Positions 48,480 through 57,976 of a stretch of 64,000 nucleotides of DNA are shown piece by piece. The position numbers and the translations under genes are program-made. The notes beneath the pieces were generated by a model. It had not been told where the DNA came from. It ran no database searches and saw nothing but the letters and a program-made list of their open reading frames with translations. Position 1 is the stretch's first letter, and every line of letters begins with the position of its first letter. The DNA comes from Bremerella sp. P1 (GTDB lineage Bacteria > Planctomycetota > Planctomycetia > Pirellulales > Pirellulaceae): contig NZ_CP118164.1 of NCBI RefSeq assembly GCF_028748185.1, forward strand, positions 1 through 64,000. Reading direction: 5' to 3'.

Positions 48480-49607
48480 ATGCTCACCACAACGCAACAA
48501 AACCTTCAGCCGACCCTTTCCTTGGATGGCGATGCCCCCGAGCGGAAGTGCCCCGTCGAGCTGATGCAGCGTTACGAACAGCTTATTCACTCGAAAAGAT
48601 CGAGTTGGACCGAGCACTACGCGCTCCGACGATTGCTCGGCTCTGGCGGACAAGGCTTGGTGTTTCTCACCGAGCGCCGCGGTGCCAACGGCTTCACGCT
48701 TCCTCTAGCCATCAAGATCTTCTCGCCTGAACGCTTTGAGAGTGCTACGCACTACAACGACGCGATGGCGCGAAGTGCTCGGGTGGCTTCGCGGGTTGCC
48801 CAGATTCAGCAGCACAATCTACTCGAGATCCATAACTTTCTCGATTCCAGCACAATCCGCGTGATGGTAATGGAATGGGTAGACGGCTACGACCTGCAGA
48901 AGCTTTCGACGCCTGGGATGGTCGAACGTATTCGCCCCCAGGTCACCGACCAGCGTTGGGAGTACATCAATCAAGTCGTGGTCACCAAGGGACCGCAACA
49001 GCCTCGCTTCAAACCAGGCGTGGCGGTGGCGATCGCGCGGGACTGTTTGGCCGCTTTGGCGGCGCTTCACCGAGATGGCGTTGTTCACTCGGACGTGAAG
49101 CCGTCGAACATCATGCTCAAACGTACCGGTGCGGCGAAGCTGATTGATATCGGCTCGGCTTTCGAGATCGACCATGCACCGGATACGCGAACGTGCACGC
49201 CAGCCTACGCAGCACCAGAGGTGCTGGAGGGAGCCGAGGCCACGCCGCGTAGCGATTTGGCCAGCTTGGGATACGTCTTAATCGAGATGCTCTCGGGACG
49301 TTCCCTCTTCGGCCACATTAAGAACTTCCGTGAACTGCTTGAAACGAAGCGTTTCCTGGCACAGCGTCTGTTAGATATCCTCCCGGAAGAGGTGACCTGC
49401 AACGAACTGCTGATGAACTTCTGCCGACGCTTGATCGCGCCTGATCCATCGCGGCGTTTTCCTTCCGCGGAAGATGCCGACTTGCGATCCGGCGGGGCAG
49501 CTTCGTTCCATCGCCAACTGGTCAAAGGGGATCTCGCCGTCGAATACGACAACGAGATCCGTCTATGGATCGAAGAGCTTCAGCAGACCGAAGAAGACCT
49601 TGCTTAA
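48480..49607 (+). CDS. Ser/Thr protein kinase with variant catalytic loop
   Basis: A soluble kinase of about 375 residues. The ATG at 48480 has AGGAAG 9 nt upstream and is preferred to a TTG at 48444. The glycine loop is 'LLGSGGQGLVF', the ATP lysine lies in 'LAIKIFS', the catalytic loop reads 'VVHSDVKPSNIML' (HSD where most have HRD), and the metal loop 'LIDIGSAF' (DIG for DFG). Asp, Lys and Asn needed for transfer are present, so it can be active; loss of the HRD arginine usually means no activation-loop phosphorylation is needed. After the kinase domain only about 60 residues follow, with no membrane helix. Confidence 0.88.
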   Translation: MLTTTQQNLQPTLSLDGDAPERKCPVELMQRYEQLIHSKRSSWTEHYALRRLLGSGGQGLVFLTERRGANGFTLPLAIKIFSPERFESATHYNDAMARSARVASRVAQIQQHNLLEIHNFLDSSTIRVMVMEWVDGYDLQKLSTPGMVERIRPQVTDQRWEYINQVVVTKGPQQPRFKPGVAVAIARDCLAALAALHRDGVVHSDVKPSNIMLKRTGAAKLIDIGSAFEIDHAPDTRTCTPAYAAPEVLEGAEATPRSDLASLGYVLIEMLSGRSLFGHIKNFRELLETKRFLAQRLLDILPEEVTCNELLMNFCRRLIAPDPSRRFPSAEDADLRSGGAASFHRQLVKGDLAVEYDNEIRLWIEELQQTEEDLA

Positions 49608-49631
49608 GCCCTGTGGCATGTAGGCCAAGGG

Positions 49632-50630
49632 CTAAAAGGTAACGCGGCGGTTTTCGGCAATGCTTTGCCGAGCCGCCTGGATTACGCGGGTCGATTCGCG
49701 GAATTCGGTCAAGCAATCGAAATGATTGTTGCCGTTCTCTAGCAAGCGATGGAATGCCGAGAAGAGCCGTTCTCCGACAGGGCGTTCCCCTTCCAGCGAT
49801 TCCATGTGACGACCAGCACCGTTGAACCAGATCAGCGTGTTGGGCAGATCGATAAACGCGATCCCATTCTCACAGCAAACCTGCATTGCAGCTGGTGGTC
49901 GAAACGAGACCGCTTCGGGCCAGTCATTCCGCAGGTAAGTCCCGGCACTAATCTGAGCGACGACGCGCTGACCGGGATCTTCCTTCGACTGGAAATCGAC
50001 GCTGAGCATCTGGTATTCCATGTCGGTCGGATCTTCGGCACGCGGGTAACTGACACTCATCAGCGACTCTGGCTTTCCGTCGACAATGTAGCGGCACCAG
50101 TCGAAGATTTCGGCCAGGTAGCGTTGAATGATGAGCCAGCGAGGACTGTTCGCTCCTTGAGCCGGTGTAATGCGGTGGTGACAGAAAATCAGCTTGGGTC
50201 GACCAAGTTGCGTGGCGATCAATTCCTTCAGTCGAATCGTGGCCGGGGCAAATCGCCGCGGAAACTCGATCATGAAAGGAACTTTGGTCGATTCAACGAG
50301 CCGCACAACCTCGGCCTGGGCCTCTGAATCGAGTTCGAGCGCCGTATTCAGATAGACAGCCTTCCCCGCGGAGCACGCCGATTGAAGCGGCAATAGGCCA
50401 GACCACTGCTGATCGAGCAAAAAAATCGCATCGATATGTTCGGACGAAATTGGCTTGCGGAATCCATGCGGGGATAGCGCATTGAACTGCGATGCGGCAC
50501 TTTTGGCCCGTAGGGCGACCTCATCGCAGATGAATTCGACCTTAAAGCGATCTTGCAGAGAGTGAAGGGCAGGGCGGTGACGCGATTCCCAATCGCACCC
50601 TAATCCGACCACACCAATGTGTAACACCAT
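49632..50630 (-). CDS. Gfo/Idh/MocA-like oxidoreductase, cytoplasmic
   Basis: A 332-residue protein. 'LHIGVVGLGCDWESRH' is a Rossmann start, though the usual GxGxxG is loose (GLGCDW). 'AIFLLDQQWSGLLPLQSACSAGKAVYLNTAL' sits where the family has the EKP motif; here the EKP is replaced by 'NTAL'. The catalytic lysine therefore seems absent, so dehydrogenase activity is doubtful. No signal peptide. It lies convergent to the kinase gene with a 24-bp gap. The family is clear from the fold pattern, but the function is open. Confidence 0.75.
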   Translation of the reverse strand: MVLHIGVVGLGCDWESRHRPALHSLQDRFKVEFICDEVALRAKSAASQFNALSPHGFRKPISSEHIDAIFLLDQQWSGLLPLQSACSAGKAVYLNTALELDSEAQAEVVRLVESTKVPFMIEFPRRFAPATIRLKELIATQLGRPKLIFCHHRITPAQGANSPRWLIIQRYLAEIFDWCRYIVDGKPESLMSVSYPRAEDPTDMEYQMLSVDFQSKEDPGQRVVAQISAGTYLRNDWPEAVSFRPPAAMQVCCENGIAFIDLPNTLIWFNGAGRHMESLEGERPVGERLFSAFHRLLENGNNHFDCLTEFRESTRVIQAARQSIAENRRVTF

Positions 50631-51102
50631 ACAGGCATACGTCCTTGAAATCTTGCAGGCAATTGCCCCAGCAGGCTTGCCGTAACTATTGGCTATTGAA
50701 GCATTTCTGCTAGCACAACTCTAGTCGGAAATGGAATTTCTTTTTCGCTCCTCCAACGTGCGGTCAGCAATCAAGTTGATGCGACTACCCGAAAAGTCTT
50801 TGGGAACTTCTCATATTGGACACTTGTCACCGACTTCTGAATCGTTAAACTTGGCCCAAACCTCAGGACCGGTCAGCGCACAAAACCCATTGTGCAGCGT
50901 TGGGTGGTCAAAGTAACGAGTCCATCTCGTTCACCCGAGTCGCACTCCGCTGCGGCTCTCACGCAATACGACTGACTGGATCCCAAACGACAACCACACC
51001 CCACCCAAGTTTTCTGGACTACGTGGTCTGTTTGTTCACCTGTGACCCAAGGTGCAGGCCCAATTCAAGCTAACGGGCAGAATTAAGTAAGGAACGATTT
51101 TT
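50631..51102. other. Intergenic region before the thioredoxin gene
   Basis: About 470 bp. A 61-codon frame at 50731-50916 has no motif and I do not count it as a gene. The region must hold the promoters of the two divergent genes (oxidoreductase and thioredoxin). No clear box, operator or structured RNA was seen. Confidence 0.45.
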
Positions 51103-51534
51103 ATGCTCGGTATTACCATGGCCATTCTGTTGCAAGTTTCCGCAGTTGGCGACACGACAGCCGATTACAGCTCGGCATTCAAAGACGCCTCGGAAACCGG
51201 CAAGCCGATGCTCGTCCTCGTCGGAACAGATTGGTGCCCAGCATGCGTGACGATGAAGCAATCGATCATCCCACGCCTGCAACGCGCTGGCCGTTTGAGC
51301 GGTGTCGTCTACACAGAAGTGGATGCTGATGCCCAACCTCGAATCGCTCACCGCATCATGTCGGGCGGAGGCTACCCGCAACTGGCTCTCTACCGCAAGA
51401 CGAAAGATGGCTGGCGTCGTCAGGTTCTGATTGGTGTTCAATCCGAATCGACCATCCAGACCCTGGTAGACCGCGCTGTCGCCGCTCAAGAAGCAGATAG
51501 CGACAAGCTGGAAGTCCTGCCGATCTCGCAGTAG
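51103..51534 (+). CDS. Exported thioredoxin-fold protein
   Basis: A 143-residue protein with a short hydrophobic N-terminus (1-15) that may be a signal peptide. The thioredoxin fold is seen from 'GKPMLVLVGTDWCPACVTMK', with the redox pair Cys45 and Cys48 in WCPAC, later 'YTEVDADAQPRIAHRI' and 'GGGYPQLALYRK', where the cis-proline follows Tyr. It resembles thioredoxin-like DsbD-gamma-type proteins that reduce or oxidise disulfides outside the membrane. GGAACG precedes the ATG at a short distance. It is monocistronic. Confidence 0.85.
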   Translation: MLGITMAILLQVSAVGDTTADYSSAFKDASETGKPMLVLVGTDWCPACVTMKQSIIPRLQRAGRLSGVVYTEVDADAQPRIAHRIMSGGGYPQLALYRKTKDGWRRQVLIGVQSESTIQTLVDRAVAAQEADSDKLEVLPISQ

Positions 51535-51581
51535 TTTCTACTGCCCAGTGCACGATGTCCCGCAGCATCGCGCCATATCCA

Positions 51582-51611
51582 AAAAAAATGGGCGGTCGAT
51601 TAGGACCGCCC
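51582..51611 (-). terminator. Rho-independent terminator after the CheX-like gene
   Basis: A perfect 8-bp stem GGGCGGTC/GACCGCCC (51590-51597 and 51604-51611) with a 6-nt loop. On the minus strand it is followed by A and a run of eight T. It lies 74 bp past the stop of the CheX-like gene. Confidence 0.85.
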
Positions 51612-51684
51612 GGTATGCGTTGGGACGGACAATTCGTTCCAACGTTTCTCTATTATTTATCTCTGCCGCAAGACAGTTCTCTGT

Positions 51685-52209
51685 TTACAGCTTCAGGAAG
51701 CACATGCTGACCGAAAGCAAGCGGTCGTCCAACATGATGGCTTCTGAATTATCGTGCTCGAAGGTCGCGCTCACGAATTCGAGTCCGCGTGCGAATGCCA
51801 TTTGGTAGCCCTCGCCTACAATCACGGACGGAACGGTGATTCCCTGGAACGAGAACGCTGTCTTGGACAACTGCGACTTGATGCCACCACAAATCATGTT
51901 GGTGACTTCGCCGGCACCGTCTACAACCTGGCTGGTAAGCTTGCCAAACTCTTCTTGTAGCAGGCCTTCCACCACGTTGATGGCCAACATTTCCGACATG
52001 TTTACCGTGATGAAACCGGAAACGCGTCCGTGAACGCCGATGATGCCTGTTACCAGGCCATTCTCGCGAAGTGGCACGCGAGCCACACCCACGCAGCGTG
52101 CGGACGTACCGCACATCGTCAGAGCGTTCTCAACGGAAGAAACTACTGCTTCAGCAAGAACATTGTTGGTTCCTGCCAGACCGGTCACATTTTCAGCCAC
52201 GGTTGCCAT
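51685..52209 (-). CDS. CheX-like chemotaxis phosphatase-domain protein
   Basis: A protein of about 174 residues in the CheC/CheX/FliY phosphatase family. The main motif is the helix with Glu and Asn in 'GAGEVTNMICGGIKSQL' (E-x2-N), which in CheX attacks the phosphate on CheY. Around it are 'GVHGRVSGFITVNMSEMLA' and a final 'RLLSVSMCFLKL'. The ATG at 52209 is preferred because the frame further upstream reads polar residues unlike the fold. No other chemotaxis gene is near, but a sigma-54 activator lies 187 bp upstream on the same strand, so a regulatory use is possible. Confidence 0.83.
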   Translation of the reverse strand: MATVAENVTGLAGTNNVLAEAVVSSVENALTMCGTSARCVGVARVPLRENGLVTGIIGVHGRVSGFITVNMSEMLAINVVEGLLQEEFGKLTSQVVDGAGEVTNMICGGIKSQLSKTAFSFQGITVPSVIVGEGYQMAFARGLEFVSATFEHDNSEAIMLDDRLLSVSMCFLKL

Positions 52210-52396
52210 AATTGCCCCCACTACGGGAATTCTGTAAATGACTCTTCGGTGTTGAACAGCCAAGAAAGTATTGGTCAGTTTTCGTTACGAATCCTGACTG
52301 GGGGGCAAGATGGTCAACCTTGGTCAGGAGCCTCAATAGCCCCAAGCCGTACGATCGCTACAGCCGCTACACAATCCCAACGCTCTGGCAAAAAGC

Positions 52397-54421
52397 TTAG
52401 GCTTCGGCAGGGGGCTGAATTTGATAACGGCGGATCTTCCGATCGAGCGTCGACCGTTCGATCCCCAAGATTCCTGCGGTGCGGCTCTTATTCCAACCGG
52501 TCGCCCGCAAGGTGGCGCCAATATGACGCTTTTCGAGATCAGCGAGCGAGAGAGGTTCATAGCCACTCTTGGTAGCATTCAGCTCGGCCGTATCGCCACT
52601 AGCGGTCAGGTTAGACAACGCGAGGTCATCGGAGCTGATCCGTTCCGATTGAGCCAAGACGACGGCCCGCTCAATGACGTTCTTTAATTCGCGGACGTTT
52701 CCAGGCCAGCGGTATTTCTGCAGGTCGTCGATTGCCGACTGCGAGAAGCCGAGGATCTTCCGACCGGTCTCGGCGTTGTACTTCTGCACGAAGTAAGACG
52801 CCAGTTCGAGGATATCTTCAGGACGCTTACGAAGCGGGGGAACGTTGACTTCCACCACACGCAAGCGGAAGAACAAGTCGCGTCGGAAACGACCGCGTTC
52901 CACTTCTTTCTCCAGGTCGCGGTTGGTGGCCGCGATCACCCGCACGTCGACCTGAACCGCTTCATTGCCACCGACACGCTCGAACGGATGCCCTTCAAGA
53001 ACGCGGAGAAACTTCGCCTGAATCGCTTCGCTCATCTCACCGATTTCATCGAGCATGAGCGTACCGCGATGGGCTGCTTCAAACTTACCGACCTTGCGAT
53101 CAGTCGCACCGGTGAACGCACCTTTCTCGTGACCAAACAGTTCGCTTTCGAGCAGCGACTCGCTCAGCGCGGCGCAGTTCAAACAAACGAACGGGCCTTT
53201 CTTGCGCGTGCTGGCAAAGTGAACCGCACGGGCAACCAGTTCCTTACCGACACCACTTTCACCGGTGATCAAGATGGTCGCTCGACTGGGGGCGACTCGG
53301 GCGATTTGCTTTTGCACGTCGAGAATCAGCGGACTGCTTCCGACGATATTGCTTTCGGCTCCTAACCGCTGACGCAGTTCGTCGATTTCGACCATCGACT
53401 GCGAAATGGTTTCGGTCAGTTCTTGTTGCCGCTCGAGATTCTTCAGCGCAAGCGCGACATTTTCGGCGACGGCCAGCGTGAACTCGAGATCTTCCGGATC
53501 GGGAATTCGCCCCGTATCGGTCGAGTAAAGATGAATCAGGCCGATCACTTTTCCGTTCTGTCGGATCGGAGCAGCGAGCACACTGGTTGCATGGATATCG
53601 CCTTTGCTATCGCGGCTTCCGAAGCGACTGTCGTCGGTCACGTTGCGGGCTAAGACCGCTTCCCCTTCACGCAGGACCGTGTTGGCCAGGAACCGCGAGA
53701 TGCGATGATAGACCGGCAACTTATCGGTCCGAGAACTAATAAGTTCCAGGTCCTTCTCAGTCGCTGGTCCCTTAAACGTGCGAGGGATCAGCAGCACTGC
53801 GCCGGAATCGACTTGGGTGCTCTCGAACAAACCTTCCAGGGCCAGGTTTGCCACCGCGATGATGTCGGCCTGTTGGGCCAACTCAAACGCCAACTGACAC
53901 AACCGAGCTGCTGCCCGACCGACACGTGGTACGACCGAGCTCTCTTTCGCGTCTTGTATCTCCGGCTTAAGGAAACGTGTCTGTTGCCGTCGATGCGTGA
54001 TGTTGGTCGGCTCGGCGATGTCGAGCACGTGTTCGCTGTCGTAGCCGGCAATCGTCTGGTCGATTTCAGCATTGGAATCGAACAGATGGTTACTGCTGGA
54101 CGAACCATCGGGAAACGCCGTCGACAGATCGTTCACGAACGCCAACTGGGTATTGGCCACGCGGATGATGTTACCAGGCGTCAGGGCTTGGTCCCCACGA
54201 ATAGGGGAATCTTCGACGGTCGTGCCATTACGCGAGTCGAGATCGCGTATGGTCCAGACACCTTGGGAGAGGAAGATTTCGGCGTGATAGCGGCTACAGC
54301 GATCGTCCTTGATGACAATCTGATTGGTCGGCGCGCGACCGATCGTGACGTTTTGCCCTTCGACGAGTCGAAAAACATCCGTCCATTTGGAACCTTCACG
54401 AATAATCAAATACGCGATCAT
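52397..54421 (-). CDS. FHA-GAF-sigma54 activator with Fis-type HTH
   Basis: A 674-residue transcription activator. Residues 1-95 form an FHA domain ('[14 protein letters not shown]', 'SRYH' and 'LDSRNGTTV'), which binds phosphothreonine. Residues 170-330 are a GAF domain. The AAA+ domain has Walker A GESGVGKE (387-394), the sigma-54 loop GAFTGA (434-439) and Walker B 'TLMLDEIGE' (454-462). The C-terminus (about 635-670) is a Fis-like helix-turn-helix. The FHA suggests that a Ser/Thr kinase, such as those at 3391 or 48480, may control it. No sigma-54 promoter was found in the window by eye. Confidence 0.95.
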   Translation of the reverse strand: MIAYLIIREGSKWTDVFRLVEGQNVTIGRAPTNQIVIKDDRCSRYHAEIFLSQGVWTIRDLDSRNGTTVEDSPIRGDQALTPGNIIRVANTQLAFVNDLSTAFPDGSSSSNHLFDSNAEIDQTIAGYDSEHVLDIAEPTNITHRRQQTRFLKPEIQDAKESSVVPRVGRAAARLCQLAFELAQQADIIAVANLALEGLFESTQVDSGAVLLIPRTFKGPATEKDLELISSRTDKLPVYHRISRFLANTVLREGEAVLARNVTDDSRFGSRDSKGDIHATSVLAAPIRQNGKVIGLIHLYSTDTGRIPDPEDLEFTLAVAENVALALKNLERQQELTETISQSMVEIDELRQRLGAESNIVGSSPLILDVQKQIARVAPSRATILITGESGVGKELVARAVHFASTRKKGPFVCLNCAALSESLLESELFGHEKGAFTGATDRKVGKFEAAHRGTLMLDEIGEMSEAIQAKFLRVLEGHPFERVGGNEAVQVDVRVIAATNRDLEKEVERGRFRRDLFFRLRVVEVNVPPLRKRPEDILELASYFVQKYNAETGRKILGFSQSAIDDLQKYRWPGNVRELKNVIERAVVLAQSERISSDDLALSNLTASGDTAELNATKSGYEPLSLADLEKRHIGATLRATGWNKSRTAGILGIERSTLDRKIRRYQIQPPAEA

Positions 54422-54924
54422 TCTGTTTTTTTGCTGACCTTACTATCCAGAACTTGCCACCCCGAGTAACCATATGCTCCCCAACATATGTATCGTAATA
54501 ATACACTTATAGGCACGAAATTGTTCGAGGCAAAATCGTTAGTGGTGAATTTTGCGCCAGTTATCCGCAAATGCCCTAGCGGGTTGGTGTTCCCTTCCTA
54601 TGGGCTAACTAGGTAGAATAGGAAGGTGCCATATGGGCCACCAATCCCCAAAAAACGTACAGCCTGAACATGAAGATTCGGAAAATGGGATTTGGACCGA
54701 ATCCTTGCAACCGATTTCGGGCCGAACTATTGTAGATTGAATGGAAATCCCAACTTGCGCGGATTTTCTTACCTTGTCGGACTAGCCGATGTGGGCAAAT
54801 AAGGCCTGCACGGGATCCTTTCACTGACTGAGCTATATAACGGCTCTTTTTAGATCGGTCGACGTTTTCACCCATCCGGTGACGCTCGATGTGATCTATC
54901 GCGATAAAACCGGAGATCTTTCGA
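54422..54924. other. Divergent intergenic region between activator and DUF1598-like gene
   Basis: About 500 bp without a credible gene. It holds an inverted repeat GCAAAAT (54530-54536) / ATTTTGC (54549-54555), a CCATATGG palindrome near 54629, and an AT-rich 'TATATAA' at 54832-54838 that may be a -10 element for the plus-strand gene. None of these is proven. Confidence 0.45.
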
Positions 54925-56283
54925 ATGAAAGCCTTTGTGCTCCCGCGCGTTCGCTTTGCTCTGCTTATGGTACTTGGCATGAGTCTCGCTGCTGCTTCTG
55001 TTTACGCAGGGCAAGTCGGCTTCAGACAAAATGCTGTCGGTGGTGTTTCCATCGATGCCCAAGGGCAGCTGACTTCCGCTCGTCCGGAAGTGAAGCGTCA
55101 GCTTCGACAGGAAATGATGAACGCATTGGAAAAGGTGCCCGGCGATCTGGCCACACCGGTGAAGATGCGTAAGGTCTCGCTTCGCGGATTGAACGCGGCG
55201 ATCAAAGCCTCGCAAGAAAACAACGGCGGTAAGCTGCCTGACGCCGTGAAGTACATGGCCGGTCTGCAGCGTATCGAATACGTCTTCGTGGACGAAGCCA
55301 ACAACGACGTCATCCTCGCTGGTCCCGCCGAAGGTTGGACGATTGACGAGTCGGGCAACGTGGTCGGTGTCACGACCGGTCGTCCGGTTCTGCTTCTGGA
55401 AGACTTCATCGTCGCCATGCGTTCGACCGAAGAAGCTCGCCGCGGTGGAATCACCTGCTCGATCGACCCAACCGCGGAAGGTCGTCAAAACCTGGACAAC
55501 TACCTGGCCAGCCTGACTCGCATGGACGCCAGCGTGAAAGCCGGCGTCGAACGAGCCATGGGTGCCCAGGTCATCACCATCACTGGTGTGCCTAAGGATA
55601 GCCACTTTGCCCGCGTGCTGGTCGCCGCTGACTTCCGTATGAAGCGTATCGCCATGCACTTGGACCCAAGCCCTGTTCGCGGTTTGCCTAGCTACCTCGA
55701 TATGCTTCCTTCGGCCCGTGCCGTGCAGAACGCCATGCCGCGTTGGTGGTTGGCTTGTAACTATCAGCCACTGGCCCAAAGCGAAGACGGCCTGGCCTGG
55801 CAGCTGCGTGGTCCTGGCGTGAAGGCCATGACCGAAGACGAGATCATTGCCGAAGACGGTTCCGTCGCTCAGACCGGTAAGGTCAGTGCCATTCCTCAGA
55901 AGTGGGCCGATGCGATGACCAAGAATTACGAAGAGCTTTCCGTAGAAGATAAGATCTTCGGGGAATTGCGAAACGTGATGGACATGTGTGTGATCGCGGC
56001 TCTGCTGGAAAAGGAAAACCTCCTGGGCAAGGCGGACCTCGAGCTGGACATGATCAAGAGCCCAGCGAGCCCAGTTCAGTTGGAAAAGTTCGCCACGCCT
56101 GATACCGTGCCAACCTTCTTCAGTGCCATGAAGAAGGGTCGCCAGTGGGTCATCACTGCTTCCGGCGGCGTCGACATCAACTCGTGGGAAGTTGCCAGCC
56201 ACACCGAAAACGTCGAAGGTATGGACACGCTGCGAACCGAGCAGCTGGCTGCCAACACCAACAATATCTGGTGGTGGAACTAG
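54925..56283 (+). CDS. Exported DUF1598-like protein
   Basis: A 452-residue protein with a signal peptide (cleavage near 'SVYA'). The whole mature chain matches what I know of the planctomycete family DUF1598: 'VGGVSIDAQGQL' near the start, 'MRKVSLRGLNAAI', 'LAGPAEGWTIDESGNVVG' and 'GRPVLLLEDFI'. Then 'ADFRMKRIAMHL' and the C-terminal 'GRQWVITASGGVDIN'. No enzymatic motif is known. It has its own leader region and a strong terminator, so it is a single-gene unit. Its place outside the cytoplasm and strict link to planctomycetes suggest an envelope role, by inference only. Confidence 0.85.
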   Translation: MKAFVLPRVRFALLMVLGMSLAAASVYAGQVGFRQNAVGGVSIDAQGQLTSARPEVKRQLRQEMMNALEKVPGDLATPVKMRKVSLRGLNAAIKASQENNGGKLPDAVKYMAGLQRIEYVFVDEANNDVILAGPAEGWTIDESGNVVGVTTGRPVLLLEDFIVAMRSTEEARRGGITCSIDPTAEGRQNLDNYLASLTRMDASVKAGVERAMGAQVITITGVPKDSHFARVLVAADFRMKRIAMHLDPSPVRGLPSYLDMLPSARAVQNAMPRWWLACNYQPLAQSEDGLAWQLRGPGVKAMTEDEIIAEDGSVAQTGKVSAIPQKWADAMTKNYEELSVEDKIFGELRNVMDMCVIAALLEKENLLGKADLELDMIKSPASPVQLEKFATPDTVPTFFSAMKKGRQWVITASGGVDINSWEVASHTENVEGMDTLRTEQLAANTNNIWWWN

Positions 56284-56311
56284 TCTCGCGACTTTCGCTT
56301 GAATGAGACAG

Positions 56312-56340
56312 AAACGGCCTCCCAAGTGGAGGCCGTTTTT
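56312..56340. terminator. Bidirectional terminator between DUF1598-like gene and the mfn genes
   Basis: An 11-bp perfect stem AAACGGCCTCC/GGAGGCCGTTT (56312-56322 and 56328-56338) with a 5-nt loop, followed by further T. It lies 29 bp after the DUF1598 stop and directly after the stop of the minus-strand kinase gene, so it can serve both. Confidence 0.9.
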
Positions 56341-56942
56341 TATTGCGCCCTTAGGTTCACCCACTCGATGCGTTGGACGTGCGGAGCGATCTGGGGAAAG
56401 ACCTTATCCACCGCCCCGACCTTTGCCCGCAGCTCCCAGGAGGACTCCATCGGTCGATCGATCGATTTCACCAACACCAGTTCCTCCGCACCCCAATGAG
56501 CAGCCAGCGTCGCGGCAATTGAATCGCTGGTGAGTCGCCAGTCGGCAGGGGTCGGACCATAGGCCTCTTCGACTTCCGGCAGCAGCGTATTCCAGCTGTC
56601 GATGACATCCCATACCTGAAGCGCCGGCTCGCGCTGGGCACGCGCCCAGGCCTCGATCGACTCCCGCTGCGTCTTTAGATCGGTCACCGCATTCTGCTTC
56701 AATAGACCAGCCACCAGCGAAGCCGATAGTCGCATCGCATCGAGGGCAAGATGATGACTGTCGAGCGGATCGAGGCGATGTACTTGATCCATCTTCCGCA
56801 CGGCATCGGCGAAGGCTCCTCCGCCAGGAATGATCACCACCGGCAGAGCAGGGGACAGTGCGTCATGTAGACGGCGAATTCGCTCGGCCAGGTCAGGCAG
56901 ATCAAACAGACTTCCGCCCAACTTCCAAACGGCGAAGCCCAT
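56340..56942 (-). CDS. mfnE: Amino-acid-kinase-family protein, MfnE-like
   Basis: A protein of about 200 residues in the aspartokinase/uridylate-kinase fold. 'VWKLGGSLFDL' is the N-terminal ATP loop, 'VVIIPGGGAFADAVR' the GGG loop, and 'RLTSDSIAATLAAHWGAEELVLVKSID' the nucleotide-binding part. MfnE phosphorylates aminomethylfuran phosphate in methanofuran synthesis. The assignment rests on the fold plus its place right after an MfnF-like gene. The ATG at 56942 begins 4 nt after the previous stop, with GGGGG between. A longer frame exists but lies within the upstream gene. Confidence 0.7.
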   Translation of the reverse strand: MGFAVWKLGGSLFDLPDLAERIRRLHDALSPALPVVIIPGGGAFADAVRKMDQVHRLDPLDSHHLALDAMRLSASLVAGLLKQNAVTDLKTQRESIEAWARAQREPALQVWDVIDSWNTLLPEVEEAYGPTPADWRLTSDSIAATLAAHWGAEELVLVKSIDRPMESSWELRAKVGAVDKVFPQIAPHVQRIEWVNLRAQ

Positions 56943-56946
56943 CCCC

Positions 56947-57957
56947 CTAGTCCCAGGCTTCTTCCGCCAGAATGGCCAAGGCATACGCCGGGGCACATCG
57001 TGCGGCGTTGGCACCGATCAGGTCGGTCAGATATTCGCGGTGAGTCACCACGCCAGCCGAATCGAGAGCAGCTTCGGCCAGGAAGTCACCGTGACCGCTA
57101 ATCACGGTCAGCTCGACGTTCATATTCAGCTCTTCCACTACCTGGCGAATGCCGGTGGCAATCTTCTTGACCATGATCGAGTTCAGCTCGCGAGCCATCT
57201 CGTTGATCTCGGTCCAGGTCACCTCGTCGCCGTCGGCACAAATCATCCGAGCCAGGCGTGTCTTGGCGAACTCGCGCGTGGCAGGGCGTCCGTCGGCGGT
57301 GCCATGGTTCTCTGGCTCTTCGTCGAACAGCCCTAGCGCCAGCAAGATATCGATCGACGTAGCAAACCATTCATTCGCGACTGGAACGCGTTTACCACGG
57401 AAGTGGACGTAATCGGTGATGCCGCAGATTGGCGTGCGTTCGACGCCAAGGTAGACCAACTCGCCGGCCAGGAGTCGGCATAGGTCGGACTTCGATTTGC
57501 TGGCCACCTGGCCGTCGATCAGAGGAATGATGTCGGTAGTTGTCGAGCCGACGTCGACGACCAGCCCGCTCTTGCCTTGAAACCACTGGCCACCAAAGCG
57601 ACCCAATGCATGCCAGTTGGCAGCTGCGACTGAAAGGGGATCCATGATGCCGTCTTCCAGCGAAACCATCTTGCCGGTAACGGTGTAGACCTTCACGGGG
57701 TAATCAGTAAAGACTTCGCGGATCGCGGACAGAACGAATCGAACGCCTTCCGCTTTCGACCCGAAGCAGTCGGCTAGCTCGGCAGTCATGGTCACAGCGA
57801 CACGATCAAAGACCGGGGTCATCCCCAGCACGTGCTTCAGATTGACGACCAGTTCGTGTTTCTTCTTCCAGATCGCGAATGGAAAGGAGTAAGCGAAACC
57901 ATCGCCCGTCGCAATTTTGATGTTGGCTCCTCCAACGTCAACGCCCAGGACTGTCAT
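56947..57957 (-). CDS. mfnF: H4MPT-linked C1-pathway protein, MfnF-like
   Basis: A 336-residue protein of the hydantoinase/actin-like superfamily known in C1 clusters of methylotrophs, planctomycetes and methanogens. Motifs: 'LGVDVGGANIKIA' near the N-terminus and 'GLVVDVGSTTTDIIPLIDG' in the middle, both phosphate-binding loops of the ASKHA fold. MfnF joins the aminomethylfuran unit to the tyramine-glutamate part of methanofuran. The gene lies 19 bp after the MfnD-like gene and 4 nt before the MfnE-like gene. The family call is firm; the reaction is taken from archaeal work. Confidence 0.82.
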   Translation of the reverse strand: MTVLGVDVGGANIKIATGDGFAYSFPFAIWKKKHELVVNLKHVLGMTPVFDRVAVTMTAELADCFGSKAEGVRFVLSAIREVFTDYPVKVYTVTGKMVSLEDGIMDPLSVAAANWHALGRFGGQWFQGKSGLVVDVGSTTTDIIPLIDGQVASKSKSDLCRLLAGELVYLGVERTPICGITDYVHFRGKRVPVANEWFATSIDILLALGLFDEEPENHGTADGRPATREFAKTRLARMICADGDEVTWTEINEMARELNSIMVKKIATGIRQVVEELNMNVELTVISGHGDFLAEAALDSAGVVTHREYLTDLIGANAARCAPAYALAILAEEAWD

Positions 57958-57976
57958 ACGCTCTCTACTTCCTCAC

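Noticed and set aside
50731-50916. 61-codon frame between the oxidoreductase and thioredoxin genes
   Set aside because: No ribosome site, motif or membrane segment; composition is not gene-like.
54868-56364. 498-codon frame on the minus strand
   Set aside because: Antisense to the DUF1598-like gene, running through its terminator; His/Val/Gln-rich without a fold.
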